Origin: an uncultured Oscillospiraceae bacterium
GTDB lineage: Bacteria > Bacillota > Clostridia > Oscillospirales > Ruminococcaceae
Length of the DNA stretch: 38,814 bases
Assembly (NCBI GenBank): GCA_900543705.1
Contig: UQSL01000011.1
Span: 1-38,814, forward strand
Direction of reading: 5' to 3'
Made by a program: the position numbers and the translations under genes. Positions 22,656 through 30,277 of this stretch are shown one piece after another. The notes under the pieces were generated by a model. The model was not told the DNA's origin, made no database searches, and worked only from the letters and a program-made list of their open reading frames with translations. Positions within the stretch are counted from its first letter, which is position 1. Each line of letters begins with the position of its first letter.

Positions 22656-22778
22656 ATGCGGACATTTCTTGAGCTGGATGGATGGACTATTCTGTTTGCC
22701 ATTTTCAACACCATCTTGGTCATTGTACTCTTTGTTTTGGTGTACCGCTTGCTCAGGTGGCTCAAGGTCAGAAAATAG
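22656..22778 (+). CDS. Small single-span membrane protein (40 aa)
   Basis: A 40-codon frame encoding one strong membrane helix (WTILFAIFNTILVIVLFVLVYRLL) with a basic C-terminus (RWLKVRK), typical of bacterial small membrane proteins. The ATG follows AGGCGGG at a good distance, and TATAAT lies 47 bp upstream (22604-22609). It is conceivably related in role to pckG or to ribosome synthesis, but nothing shows this. It is easily missed because of its size; evidence is composition and the start site only. Confidence 0.45.
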   Translation: MRTFLELDGWTILFAIFNTILVIVLFVLVYRLLRWLKVRK

Positions 22779-22891
22779 AAATGTTTTTCCAATGATGTAC
22801 CACTGGAATACCGGCCATTTGGTTTCATGCAGGGTCCCAAAGCTTCCTGCAAAACCTTTGGCAAAAAAAGAGAATTTTTTTAAAAAAAGGC

Positions 22892-22920
22892 TTGCTTTTT
22901 GTTTCCCGTTTTGGTATTAT
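22892..22920 (+). promoter_or_regulatory. Promoter of the S10-spc-alpha operon
   Basis: TTGCTT (22892-22897), 17 bp and TATTAT (22915-22920) with an upstream TG (extended -10). A run of A and T (22865-22890) just upstream could serve as an UP element, as at rRNA and ribosomal protein promoters. Predicted start is near 22927. Confidence 0.65.
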
Positions 22921-22926
22921 AATTAA

Positions 22927-23250
22927 GCGTGACTGCACAAGATATGCGATGAAGCGGGAGGTGGCCGTCCTTGTGACGGGGAATTTCCGCCGAGTATGTC
23001 CGATTTTAAACCGGGCGACAACAAATACTGAATGTTCCCGTGCGCGCGGTATTCTTGCGTAATACTAAATCTGCGCCGGTGACGATGACACAATGCGGTG
23101 TCAGCGTTTTGTTCCCGGACAAACGTCGCGTCAGCAATGGCCGAATGTTTATCCGGTTTTTTCATGAACAGGTGCGGAACACCCGGAACAGTGTTCAGTT
23201 TTTAATCGTTGCTCTAAAAGCTCACAGAAACTTTAAGGAGGCGATGTTAG
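22927..23250 (+). promoter_or_regulatory. Long structured leader of the S10 operon with attenuator
   Basis: About 320 nt separate the promoter from rpsJ. They can fold into consecutive hairpins: CCGTC/GACGG (22965-22979) inside GCGG/CCGC (22954-22990); GTATT/AATAC (23049-23065) inside GCGC/GCGC (23042-23076); TGACAC/GTGTCA (23086-23103); a full intrinsic terminator (23115-23162); and GAACAC/GTGTTC followed by T5 (23177-23203). This is the layout expected for an autoregulated ribosomal protein leader. In E. coli, L4 controls the S10 operon by promoting leader termination, and L4 (rplD) is the third gene here. I cannot match the leader to a named RNA family. Confidence 0.6.
23115..23162 (+). 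terminator. Intrinsic terminator (attenuator) in the S10 leader
   Basis: CCGGACAAAC (23115-23124) pairs with GTTTATCCGG (23147-23156) with a single C-A mismatch over a 22-nt loop, followed directly by TTTTTT. It lies 88 nt before rpsJ, so it must be read through for the whole ribosomal cluster to be expressed. Confidence 0.7.
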
Positions 23251-23562
23251 GTGGCAGTCAAGGAAAAAATCAGAATCAGACTCAAAGGATATGAAAGCAA
23301 TCTCGTCGACACAGCATCGGAGAAGATCGTGGAAACTGCAAAGCGCACCGGCGCAAAGGTTTCGGGTCCGATCCCCCTGCCGACCGAAAAAGAGGTTGTT
23401 ACAATCCTTCGCGCAGTTCATAAATACAAGGACAGCCGCGAGCAGTTTGAGATGAGAACGCACAAAAGACTCATCGACATTCTCAAACCGTCCAACAAGA
23501 CAGTCGAAGCGTTGATGAATCTTGAGCTCCCTGCCGGTGTTGATATCGAAATTAAACTCTAA
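23251..23562 (+). CDS. rpsJ: 30S ribosomal protein S10 (NusE)
   Basis: 103 residues, full length, opening KEKIRIRLKGYESNLVDTASEKIVETAKRTGAKVSGPIPLPTEK, the S10 signature. It sits in the 30S head and, as NusE with NusB, joins rRNA antitermination complexes and the NusG bridge to RNA polymerase. The start is GTG with AAGGAGG 9 nt upstream. It is the first gene of the S10-spc-alpha operon, behind a long attenuator leader. Confidence 0.98.
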   Translation: MAVKEKIRIRLKGYESNLVDTASEKIVETAKRTGAKVSGPIPLPTEKEVVTILRAVHKYKDSREQFEMRTHKRLIDILKPSNKTVEALMNLELPAGVDIEIKL

Positions 23563-23632
23563 TTTCCGTGTCAGACACGCAGGTCAAGTTGGTTCGTAAG
23601 AATCAACCAATAACCGAAACGGAGGAATAACC

Positions 23633-24265
23633 ATGCAAAAGGCAATCATCGGCAAAAAAGTGGGTATGACCCAGCTTTTCGACGAGAAGGGCAATGTTGT
23701 CCCGGTTACCGTTGTAGAAGCCGGCCCATGCGTTGTTGTCCAGAAGAAGACCGTGGAAAACGACGGCTACAATGCAGTTCAGTACGGTTTCGGCGACATC
23801 GCGGAAAACAAGGTCAACAAACCGACCAAAGGTCATTTTGCCAAAGCAGGCGTCGCAACCAAAAGAAGAATCAAAGAATTCCGCTTTGACGACTGCGATG
23901 CTGTGAATGTCGGCGACATCATCAAAGCTGACGTTTTCGCTGCAGGCGACAAAATCGACGTAGTCGGCACCAGCAAAGGTAAGGGCTATGCAGGCTCTAT
24001 CAAACGCTGGGGTAATTCCAGACTCAAAGAAACTCACGGTTCCGGACCTGTCGCCCGTCATGCGGGTTCCATGGGCTCCAGCTCCACCCCTTCCAGAGTT
24101 ATGAAGGGTAAGAAACTCCCGGGCCATCTCGGAAGCGAGAGAGTGACCGTGCAGAACCTTGAAATTGTCAAGGTCGATGCAGAGAATAACCTGATTGCTA
24201 TCAAAGGTGCTATCCCTGGCCCGAAACAGGGCTATGTGTACATCACTGATAGCGTGAAGGCATAA
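23633..24265 (+). CDS. rplC: 50S ribosomal protein L3
   Basis: 210 residues. It starts KAIIGKKVGMTQLFDEKGNVVPVTVVEAGPC and has the L3 core GTSKGKGYAGSIKRWG with the conserved loop tryptophan near the peptidyl transferase centre and RHAGSMGSSSTPSRVMKGKKLPGHLG. An early-assembly protein that organises domain VI of 23S rRNA. ATG with CGGAGGA upstream, 70 bp after rpsJ. Confidence 0.98.
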   Translation: MQKAIIGKKVGMTQLFDEKGNVVPVTVVEAGPCVVVQKKTVENDGYNAVQYGFGDIAENKVNKPTKGHFAKAGVATKRRIKEFRFDDCDAVNVGDIIKADVFAAGDKIDVVGTSKGKGYAGSIKRWGNSRLKETHGSGPVARHAGSMGSSSTPSRVMKGKKLPGHLGSERVTVQNLEIVKVDAENNLIAIKGAIPGPKQGYVYITDSVKA

Positions 24266-24282
24266 GGGAAGGAGGAAGCAGA

Positions 24283-24906
24283 ATGCCTAAAGTATCAGTT
24301 TTTGACATGAACGGCAAAGCGGTCTCCGAGATCGAGCTTTCCGATGCAGTTTTCGGTATTGAGCCGAACAAGACCGTAATGCATCAGGCGGTTGTCAACT
24401 ACCTCGCCAACCAGCGCCAGGGCACACAGTCCACTCTGACCCGTTCTGAGGTCAGCGGAGGCGGACGCAAGCCTTGGAGACAGAAGGGTACTGGTAATGC
24501 AAGACAGGGTTCCATCCGGGCGCCGCAGTGGACACACGGCGGTATTGCACTTGGACCAAAGCCGCGTGATTACAGCTACTCCCTCAACAAGAAAGTTAAG
24601 AGATTAGCACTCAAATCTGCTCTTTCCAGCAAGGTTGCTTCGAGCGAGATCATCGTTGTTGATGAGATTAAACTCGAAGAGATCAAGACAAAGAGCATTG
24701 TCAATATGCTCAGCGCTCTTGGCGCTGATAAAAAGACACTGATCGTAATGCCGGAAGTTGACGAGAAAGTGATTCGTTCTGCGAATAACATTAAAAACGT
24801 CAAAACCACTCTGGTGAATACGCTCAATGTCTATGACATCCTGAACTGCAACCACTTCGTCGTTGCAAAGGATGCTGTCGCAAAGCTTGAGGAGGTGTAC
24901 GCATAA
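24283..24906 (+). CDS. rplD: 50S ribosomal protein L4
   Basis: 207 residues. The long basic loop RSEVSGGGRKPWRQKGTGNARQGSIRAPQWTHGGIALGPKPRDYSY reaches into the exit tunnel, where changes give macrolide resistance; no unusual residue is obvious. L4 is the known feedback regulator of the S10 operon in E. coli and so the natural candidate effector of the attenuator found upstream. ATG after GGAAGGAGG; its TAA shares one base with the rplW start (TAATG). Confidence 0.98.
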   Translation: MPKVSVFDMNGKAVSEIELSDAVFGIEPNKTVMHQAVVNYLANQRQGTQSTLTRSEVSGGGRKPWRQKGTGNARQGSIRAPQWTHGGIALGPKPRDYSYSLNKKVKRLALKSALSSKVASSEIIVVDEIKLEEIKTKSIVNMLSALGADKKTLIVMPEVDEKVIRSANNIKNVKTTLVNTLNVYDILNCNHFVVAKDAVAKLEEVYA

Positions 24907-25196
24907 TGACGGCACAAGACATCATTATCCGTCCAATTATCACCGAGGCAAGCATGGATGCGCAGGCTCTCAAAAAATACACCTTTAAAGTTGCTCCGAA
25001 TGCAAACAAGGTTGAAATCGCAAAAGCAGTGGAAGAACTCTTTGGCGTAAAAGTTGCAAAGGTCAACACCATGAACTGCCATGGCAAGGAAAAGAGAATG
25101 GGCGCCAACGTCGGCTTCCGTCCAGATTGGAAAAAAGCCATCGTCACCCTGACTGAGGATTCCAAGACCATCGAATTCTTCGAGAGCATGCTCTAA
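24906..25196 (+). CDS. rplW: 50S ribosomal protein L23
   Basis: 96 residues. It starts AQDIIIRPIITEASMDAQALKKYTFKVAPNANKVEIAKAVEELFGVKVAKVNT, with the conserved docking glutamates for trigger factor and SRP at the tunnel exit. ATG overlaps the rplD stop as TAATG, with GAGGAGG upstream inside rplD, so translation is coupled to L4. Confidence 0.97.
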   Translation: MTAQDIIIRPIITEASMDAQALKKYTFKVAPNANKVEIAKAVEELFGVKVAKVNTMNCHGKEKRMGANVGFRPDWKKAIVTLTEDSKTIEFFESML

Positions 25197-25269
25197 TTGC
25201 CCGCCTAAGGCACCGTATGGGAAAGAATCACGCTTTCCCGCAAAGCCACAAAGAGGAGAGTGAAACACA

Positions 25270-26103
25270 ATGGCTATTAAAACCTACAAGCCGACAACAC
25301 CGGGCCATCGCCAGATGTCCGTTACCGATTACTCCGTGTTGTCCAAGGTTGAGCCGGAAAAGAGCCTTCTTACTTCTTTGAAGAAGAACTCTGGCCGTAA
25401 CAGCTACGGTAGAATCACTGTCCGTCACCGCGGTGGCGGAAACAGAAGAAAATACCGCATCATAGATTTCAAGAGAGACAAGGCTGATATGAAAGCCAAT
25501 GTCCTCACCATCGAGTACGATCCGAACCGTTCCGCTCACATTGCACTTGTGCAGTATGAGGACGGCGAGAAACGCTACATCATCGCTCCGAACGGACTGA
25601 AAGTCGGCGACGTCATCATGTCCGGTCCGAACGCTGATATCAAGCCGGGCAACGCGCTGCCGATGACCAACATCCCGGTCGGTACTTTTATCCACAACGT
25701 GGAACTCCATCCGGGTAAGGGCGCACAGCTTGCACGTTCCGCTGGCATCATGGCTCAGCTGATGGCAAAAGAGGGCGCTTACGCGCTCATCCGTCTCCCG
25801 TCCGGCGAGTTGAGAAATGTCCCGGTTGGCTGCATGGCTACCATCGGCCAGGTCGGCAACATCGACCACGAGAACGTGAAAATTGGGAAAGCCGGTAGAA
25901 CCCGTCACATGGGCATTCGCCCGACTGTCCGCGGTTCTGTTATGAACCCGGTTGACCATCCGCACGGCGGTGGTGAAGGGAAGTCTCCGGTTGGACGTCC
26001 GGGCCCTGTTACTCCTTGGGGTAAACCGGCACTCGGTTACAAGACCAGAGCAAAACATCACCGTTCCGACAAGTTTATCGTAAAACGCAGAAATGCAAAA
26101 TAA
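25270..26103 (+). CDS. rplB: 50S ribosomal protein L2
   Basis: 277 residues with the RNA-binding GGGNRRKYRIIDFKRDK block and the C-terminal PVDHPHGGGEGKSPVGRPGPVTPWGKPALGYKTR, including the histidine implicated near the peptidyl transferase centre. L2 is needed for subunit joining and tRNA binding. ATG after AGAGGAGAG. Confidence 0.98.
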   Translation: MAIKTYKPTTPGHRQMSVTDYSVLSKVEPEKSLLTSLKKNSGRNSYGRITVRHRGGGNRRKYRIIDFKRDKADMKANVLTIEYDPNRSAHIALVQYEDGEKRYIIAPNGLKVGDVIMSGPNADIKPGNALPMTNIPVGTFIHNVELHPGKGAQLARSAGIMAQLMAKEGAYALIRLPSGELRNVPVGCMATIGQVGNIDHENVKIGKAGRTRHMGIRPTVRGSVMNPVDHPHGGGEGKSPVGRPGPVTPWGKPALGYKTRAKHHRSDKFIVKRRNAK

Positions 26104-26127
26104 AGCTTGAAAGGAGGCAGATGATCA

Positions 26128-26409
26128 ATGGGTAGAAGTGTTAAAAAGGGACCGTACGTCCAAGAGGCACTTTACAAAAGAGTAATACAGATGAATGAAG
26201 CCGGCGAGAAGAAGGTCCTCAAGACCTGGAGCCGCGCCTCCACTATTTTCCCGGAATTCGTTGGACATACATTTGCCGTTCATGACGGACGCAAACATGT
26301 ACCGGTTTACGTCACAGAGGACATGGTGGGCCACAAGCTCGGTGAGTTTGCGCCGACCAGAACCTTCAAGGGACATGCCGGTTCCAAGACTTCAAACAAC
26401 GGAAAATAA
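26128..26409 (+). CDS. rpsS: 30S ribosomal protein S19
   Basis: 93 residues. GRSVKKGPYVQEALYKRV, then KTWSRASTIFPEFVGHTFAVHDGRKHVPVYVTEDMVGHKLGEFAPTRTFKGH, the universal S19 core. It binds 16S rRNA with S13 in the head and helps form bridge B1a. ATG after GAAAGGAGG. Confidence 0.98.
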   Translation: MGRSVKKGPYVQEALYKRVIQMNEAGEKKVLKTWSRASTIFPEFVGHTFAVHDGRKHVPVYVTEDMVGHKLGEFAPTRTFKGHAGSKTSNNGK

Positions 26410-26431
26410 CGAGCCGGAAGGAGGATTCCAA

Positions 26432-26767
26432 ATGGAAGCAAGGGCTAACCTCAGATACGCCCGTATCTCGCCGAGAAAAGTCCAGATCGTCCTCGACCTC
26501 ATCAGAGGAAAAGATACGGACTTGGCAATGGCGATTTTGAAAAACACTCCAAAGGCTGCCTGCGAACCCGTGGAAAAACTTCTGGGTTCTGCAATGGCAA
26601 ACGCAGAGAACAACCACAACATGGACAAAAACAACCTCTATGTTGCAGAGTGCTTCGTTTGCCCCGGCCCGACTCTCAAGAGAATCAGACCGACAGCAAA
26701 GGGCAGAGCTTTTCGAGTACTGAAGAGAACATCACACGTAACCCTCGTCCTTAAGGAAAAGGAATAA
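26432..26767 (+). CDS. rplV: 50S ribosomal protein L22
   Basis: 111 residues, usual length. ARANLRYARISPRKVQIVLDLIRGK start and GPTLKRIRPTAKGRAFRVLKRTSHVTLVL, the extended beta-hairpin lining the exit tunnel opposite L4. ATG 26432 has GGAAGGAGG upstream and gives the conserved N-terminus; longer in-frame starts lie inside rpsS. Confidence 0.97.
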   Translation: MEARANLRYARISPRKVQIVLDLIRGKDTDLAMAILKNTPKAACEPVEKLLGSAMANAENNHNMDKNNLYVAECFVCPGPTLKRIRPTAKGRAFRVLKRTSHVTLVLKEKE

Positions 26768-26787
26768 GCTGAAAGAGGAGGTAAATC

Positions 26788-27453
26788 ATGGGCCAGAAAG
26801 TTAATCCCCACGGCCTTAGAGTGGGCGTCATAAAAGACTGGGATTCCCGCTGGTTTGCTAAGGATAACGCTTTCGGCGATATCCTTGTTGAGGACTACAA
26901 CCTGCGTAAAACTCTGCTCAAACAGCTGTATGCAGCAGGCGTCCCCAAAATTGAAATCGAGCGTGACGCAGCGCGTGTCAGAATCCACATCCACTGCGCA
27001 AAACCAGGTATGGTTATCGGCAGAGGCGGTTCCGAAATTGAGAAGCTCCGCCACCAGTGTGAAAAAATGCTGGGTAAACCGGTTGTCATCAACATCATCG
27101 AGATCAAAAACCCCGACATGAACGCACAGCTCGTGGCACAGAACATTGCTTCTCAGCTGGAGAGACGTATCTCCTTCAGAAGAGCAATGAAACAGTCCAT
27201 CGGACGTACCATGAGATTCGGCGCAAAGGGAATCAAAGTCCAGGTATCCGGCCGTCTCGGCGGTGCCGACATCGCCCGCAGCGGGGCCCATCATGAGGGA
27301 ACCATCCCCCTGCAGACTCTGCGCGCCGACATCGACTATGGTTTCGCGGAAGCTGCTACCACTTATGGCCGTATCGGGGTCAAGGTTTGGTTATACAGAG
27401 GCGAAGTTTTGGCAGATACAAGAAAGCCTCGAAAGGAAGGAGGTAGCAAGTAA
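26788..27453 (+). CDS. rpsC: 30S ribosomal protein S3
   Basis: 221 residues. N-terminal GQKVNPHGLRVGVIKDWDSRWFA, a type II KH domain with the GRGG loop in GMVIGRGGSEIEKLR, and the C-terminal S3 domain RISFRRAMKQSIGRTMRFGAKGIKVQVSGRLGGADIAR. It lines the mRNA entry tunnel. ATG after AGAGGAGG; the stop overlaps rplP by one base (TAATG). Confidence 0.98.
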   Translation: MGQKVNPHGLRVGVIKDWDSRWFAKDNAFGDILVEDYNLRKTLLKQLYAAGVPKIEIERDAARVRIHIHCAKPGMVIGRGGSEIEKLRHQCEKMLGKPVVINIIEIKNPDMNAQLVAQNIASQLERRISFRRAMKQSIGRTMRFGAKGIKVQVSGRLGGADIARSGAHHEGTIPLQTLRADIDYGFAEAATTYGRIGVKVWLYRGEVLADTRKPRKEGGSK

Positions 27454-27875
27454 TGCTGTTACCGAAACGTGTGAAATACCGTCGTGTTCACAGAGGTCGT
27501 CTGACCGGTAAAGCAACACGCGGCAATAAGGTAAGCCATGGCGAGTTTGGCTTACAGGCTCTGGAGCCGGCATGGATTACTTCCAACCAGATTGAGGCTG
27601 CCCGTATCGCAATGACCCGTTACACCAAGCGTGGCGGCCAGGTCTGGATCAAAATTTTCCCGGATAAACCAATCACGGAAAAACCTGCTGAGACCCGAAT
27701 GGGTTCCGGTAAAGGTTCCCCGGAATACTGGGTAGCTGTTGTCAAGCCGGGCAGAGTCATGTTTGAGATTGGCGGCGTATCCGAGGATGTCGCTAGAGAA
27801 GCAATGCGCCTTGCTGCACATAAATTGCCGATCAAGTGCAAATTTGTGAAAAAAGAAACGGAGGGTGAAGAGTAA
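27453..27875 (+). CDS. rplP: 50S ribosomal protein L16
   Basis: 140 residues. LLPKRVKYRRVHRGRLTGKATRGNKVSHGEFGLQALEPAWITSNQIEAARIAMTRYTKRGGQVWIKIFPDKPITEKPAETRMGSGKGSPEYWVAVVKPGR, all core L16 motifs. It positions tRNA in the A site and is a late-assembly protein. The ATG overlaps the rpsC TAA, with GAAGGAGG just inside rpsC. Confidence 0.98.
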   Translation: MLLPKRVKYRRVHRGRLTGKATRGNKVSHGEFGLQALEPAWITSNQIEAARIAMTRYTKRGGQVWIKIFPDKPITEKPAETRMGSGKGSPEYWVAVVKPGRVMFEIGGVSEDVAREAMRLAAHKLPIKCKFVKKETEGEE

Positions 27876-28075
27876 TGAAGGCTGTCGAGATCAGAGAAAT
27901 GTCACAGGCAGAGCTCGCGAACAAGCTGAAAGACCTCAAAGCCGAGCTTTTCAACCTGCGTTTTCAGCTCGCTGTTAATCAACTCGAGAATCCAATGCGC
28001 ATCAAAGCTGTAAAAAAGGACATTGCACGCATCAAAACGATCATGCATGCCAATGAAAACAGCACAAAGCAGTAA
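27875..28075 (+). CDS. rpmC: 50S ribosomal protein L29
   Basis: 66 residues forming the two-helix hairpin typical of L29: EIREMSQAELANKLKDLKAELFNLRFQLAVNQLENPMRIKAVKKDIARIKTI. It neighbours L23 at the tunnel exit. The ATG overlaps the rplP stop (TAATG), the third such junction in the operon, with GGAGGG upstream. Confidence 0.96.
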   Translation: MKAVEIREMSQAELANKLKDLKAELFNLRFQLAVNQLENPMRIKAVKKDIARIKTIMHANENSTKQ

Positions 28076-28093
28076 TGGAAGGAGGATTAATCC

Positions 28094-28351
28094 GTGAGCG
28101 ATAGAAACCTCAGAAAAACAAGGGTTGGCAAGGTTGTCAGCAACAAGATGGATAAAACCATCGTCGTCGCGATCCAGGATAACGTAAGACATCCTTTGTA
28201 TAAAAAGATCATTAAACGCACCGTGAAGCTGAAAGCACATGATGAGAACAACGTTTGCAATATCGGCGACCGAGTCAGCGTCATGGAGACCCGTCCTTTG
28301 TCCAAAGATAAGAGATGGAGACTGGTTAAGGTCATTGAAAAGGCAAAATAA
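28094..28351 (+). CDS. rpsQ: 30S ribosomal protein S17
   Basis: 85 residues, OB fold. RNLRKTRVGKVVSNKMDKTIVVAIQDNVRHPLYKKIIKRTVKLKAHDENNVCNIGDRVSVMETRPLSKDKRWRLVKVI matches S17 over its length. A primary 16S 5'-domain binder. GTG start with GGAAGGAGG upstream. Confidence 0.97.
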   Translation: MSDRNLRKTRVGKVVSNKMDKTIVVAIQDNVRHPLYKKIIKRTVKLKAHDENNVCNIGDRVSVMETRPLSKDKRWRLVKVIEKAK

Positions 28352-28383
28352 TTTCAGCTTGATTCCGAAAGGAGGAACGCACT

Positions 28384-28752
28384 GTGGTACAGATGCAAAC
28401 CTACCTCAAGGTGGCCGATAACACGGGAGCAAAAGAGCTTATGTGTATCCGCGTGTTGGGAGGTTCCCGCAGGAGGTACGCTAATATCGGCGACGTCGTG
28501 GTCTGCTCGGTCAAAAAGGCAACACCCGGCGGCGTTGTTAAAAAAGGCGATGTAGTAAAAGCAGTTATTGTCCGTTCTGCTAAGGGCGTTCGCCGCGACG
28601 ACGGAACCTATATCCGTTTCGACGAGAACGCAGCAGTTATCATTCGTGAAGATAAAAACCCGAGGGGCACCCGTATTTTTGGGCCGGTTGCAAGGGAACT
28701 CCGTGAAAAGGACTACCTCAAAATTTTGAGCCTCGCCCCAGAGGTGCTCTGA
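28384..28752 (+). CDS. rplN: 50S ribosomal protein L14
   Basis: 122 residues, standard. VQMQTYLKVADNTGAKELMCIRVLGGSRRRYANIGDVVVCSVKKATPGG and FDENAAVIIREDKNPRGTRIFGPVARELREK. It contributes to intersubunit bridges and to RsfS binding. GTG start with AAAGGAGG upstream; the internal ATG four codons later would lose the conserved first residues. Confidence 0.97.
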   Translation: MVQMQTYLKVADNTGAKELMCIRVLGGSRRRYANIGDVVVCSVKKATPGGVVKKGDVVKAVIVRSAKGVRRDDGTYIRFDENAAVIIREDKNPRGTRIFGPVARELREKDYLKILSLAPEVL

Positions 28753-28765
28753 TGGGAGGTGCACT

Positions 28766-29089
28766 TTGAAAGTGAGCAAAGTACACGTAAAGAAAGACGA
28801 CCAGGTCGTCATCTTGTCCGGCAAGGATAAGGGTAAAAAAGGCAAAGTAATCGCTGTCAGCCCAAAAGAGGGCAAGGTCATTATCGAAGGCTGCAACATG
28901 GTTACCAAACATGTGAAACCCAAACAGATGGGCCAGACCGGCGGGATTGTAAAAGCGGAAGGCGCAATGTATGCAAGCAAGGTCATGCTCGTCTGCCCGA
29001 AATGCGGCAAGCCGACCAGACTCGCACACAAAATTCTTTCCGATGGAACCAAAGAGCGTTTGTGCAAACACTGCGGCGAAACTTTTTAA
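28766..29089 (+). CDS. rplX: 50S ribosomal protein L24
   Basis: 107 residues. N-terminal KOW domain KKDDQVVILSGKDKGKKGKVIAVSPKEGKVIIEG and a C-terminal pair of CxxC motifs (CPKCGKPTR...CKHCGE), which suggests zinc binding as in many Firmicutes L24 proteins. An assembly initiator. TTG start with GGGAGG 6 nt upstream. Confidence 0.97.
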   Translation: MKVSKVHVKKDDQVVILSGKDKGKKGKVIAVSPKEGKVIIEGCNMVTKHVKPKQMGQTGGIVKAEGAMYASKVMLVCPKCGKPTRLAHKILSDGTKERLCKHCGETF

Positions 29090-29105
29090 GTGAGGAGGAT
29101 TTGAA

Positions 29106-29645
29106 ATGGCAAGGTTATTTGACACCTATAAGCAAGACATTGCCCCGGCGCTTATGAAGAAATTCGGCTACAAAAGCGTTATGCAGATCCCAAAACTTGA
29201 AAAAGTTGTGATTAACGTAGGATGTGGCGAAGCGCGCGATAACGCAAAGGTTATCGATGCAATCATGACGGACCTCGCAGCAATCACAGGCCAAAAGCCA
29301 ATCGTCTGCAAGGCGAAAAAATCCGTTGCAAACTTCAAACTCAGAGAGGGTATGAACATCGGCGCTAAAGTCACCCTGCGCGCTGATAAGATGTATGAAT
29401 TTGTCGACAGACTCTTTAACGTCGCTCTCCCGAGAGTCAGAGACTTCAGAGGAATCAACGCAAACTCTTTTGACGGTCGCGGCAACTACAACATGGGCCT
29501 CAAAGAGCAGCTCATTTTCCCTGAAATCGAATACGATAAAATCGACAAGGTCCGCGGCATGGACATCTGCTTTGTTACCACTGCCCAGACCGACGAGGAA
29601 GCCCGCGAGCTGCTTACGCTGATGGGCGCCCCGTTTGCGAAGTAG
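29106..29645 (+). CDS. rplE: 50S ribosomal protein L5
   Basis: 179 residues. MKKFGYKSVMQIPKLEKVVINVGCGEA, TGQKPIVCKAKKSVANFKLREGMNIGAKVTLRADKMYEFVDRLFNVALPRVRDFRGI, then the GNYNMGLKEQLIFPEIEYDKID block. It binds 5S rRNA and contacts P-site tRNA. ATG after GAGGAGG, 16 bp from rplX. Confidence 0.98.
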   Translation: MARLFDTYKQDIAPALMKKFGYKSVMQIPKLEKVVINVGCGEARDNAKVIDAIMTDLAAITGQKPIVCKAKKSVANFKLREGMNIGAKVTLRADKMYEFVDRLFNVALPRVRDFRGINANSFDGRGNYNMGLKEQLIFPEIEYDKIDKVRGMDICFVTTAQTDEEARELLTLMGAPFAK

Positions 29646-29656
29646 GAGGTATTGAA

Positions 29657-29842
29657 GTGGCTAAGAAATCAATGATCGCAAAACAGCAGAGAAGCCCCAA
29701 ATTCTCCACTCGTGCCTATCACAGATGCAAAATCTGCGGCAGACCGCACGCTTATCTTCGCAAGTTCGGAATCTGCCGTATCTGCTTTAGAGAGCTTGCA
29801 TACAAAGGCGAGATCCCGGGCGTGAAGAAAGCCAGCTGGTAA
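29657..29842 (+). CDS. rpsZ: 30S ribosomal protein S14, zinc-binding type
   Basis: 61 residues, the short S14 form (type Z) with four zinc-ligand cysteines, Cys24, Cys27, Cys40 and Cys43 (CKIC...CRIC). The longer zinc-free S14 that can replace it under zinc starvation is not in the window. GTG start with AGGAGG upstream. Confidence 0.97.
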   Translation: MAKKSMIAKQQRSPKFSTRAYHRCKICGRPHAYLRKFGICRICFRELAYKGEIPGVKKASW

Positions 29843-29864
29843 TTCGAGCAAAGGAGGTAACGGC

Positions 29865-30263
29865 ATGCAAATTACTGATACAATCGCTGATATGCTGACC
29901 CGTATTAGAAATGCAAATGCTGCAAAGCACGACACGGTCGATGTTCCGGCTTCTAATATGAAAAAAGCAATTGCTCAGATTCTGTTGGATGAAGGCTATA
30001 TTAAAGGCTTTCAGACCATCGAAGATGGCAAACAGGGTATCATCCGTATCACCTTGAAATACGGAGAAAATAAAACTCAGATTATCCAAGGCTTGCGCAG
30101 GGTTTCCAAACCCGGCTTGCGTATTTACACAAGCTGTGAGGATATGCCGAAGGTTATGAGAGGGCTTGGTATCGCCATTCTCTCCACTTCCAAAGGCGTT
30201 ATGACCGACAAGCAGGCTCGCAAGGAAACTATCGGCGGCGAAGTCCTTGCATTCGTCTGGTAA
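29865..30263 (+). CDS. rpsH: 30S ribosomal protein S8
   Basis: 132 residues. DTIADMLTRIRNANAAKHDTVDVPASNMKKAIAQILLDEGYIKGF and the C-terminal STSKGVMTDKQARKETIGGEVLAFVW. It binds 16S helix 21; in E. coli it also represses the spc operon by binding near the rplE start. ATG after AAAGGAGG. Confidence 0.98.
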   Translation: MQITDTIADMLTRIRNANAAKHDTVDVPASNMKKAIAQILLDEGYIKGFQTIEDGKQGIIRITLKYGENKTQIIQGLRRVSKPGLRIYTSCEDMPKVMRGLGIAILSTSKGVMTDKQARKETIGGEVLAFVW

Positions 30264-30277
30264 GGGAGGCATCGAAT

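Noticed and set aside
22949..23062. A 37-codon open frame inside the S10 leader (MKREVAVLVTG...)
   Set aside because: No Shine-Dalgarno sequence precedes its ATG, and the segment is accounted for by RNA hairpins. A leader peptide cannot be excluded but is not supported.
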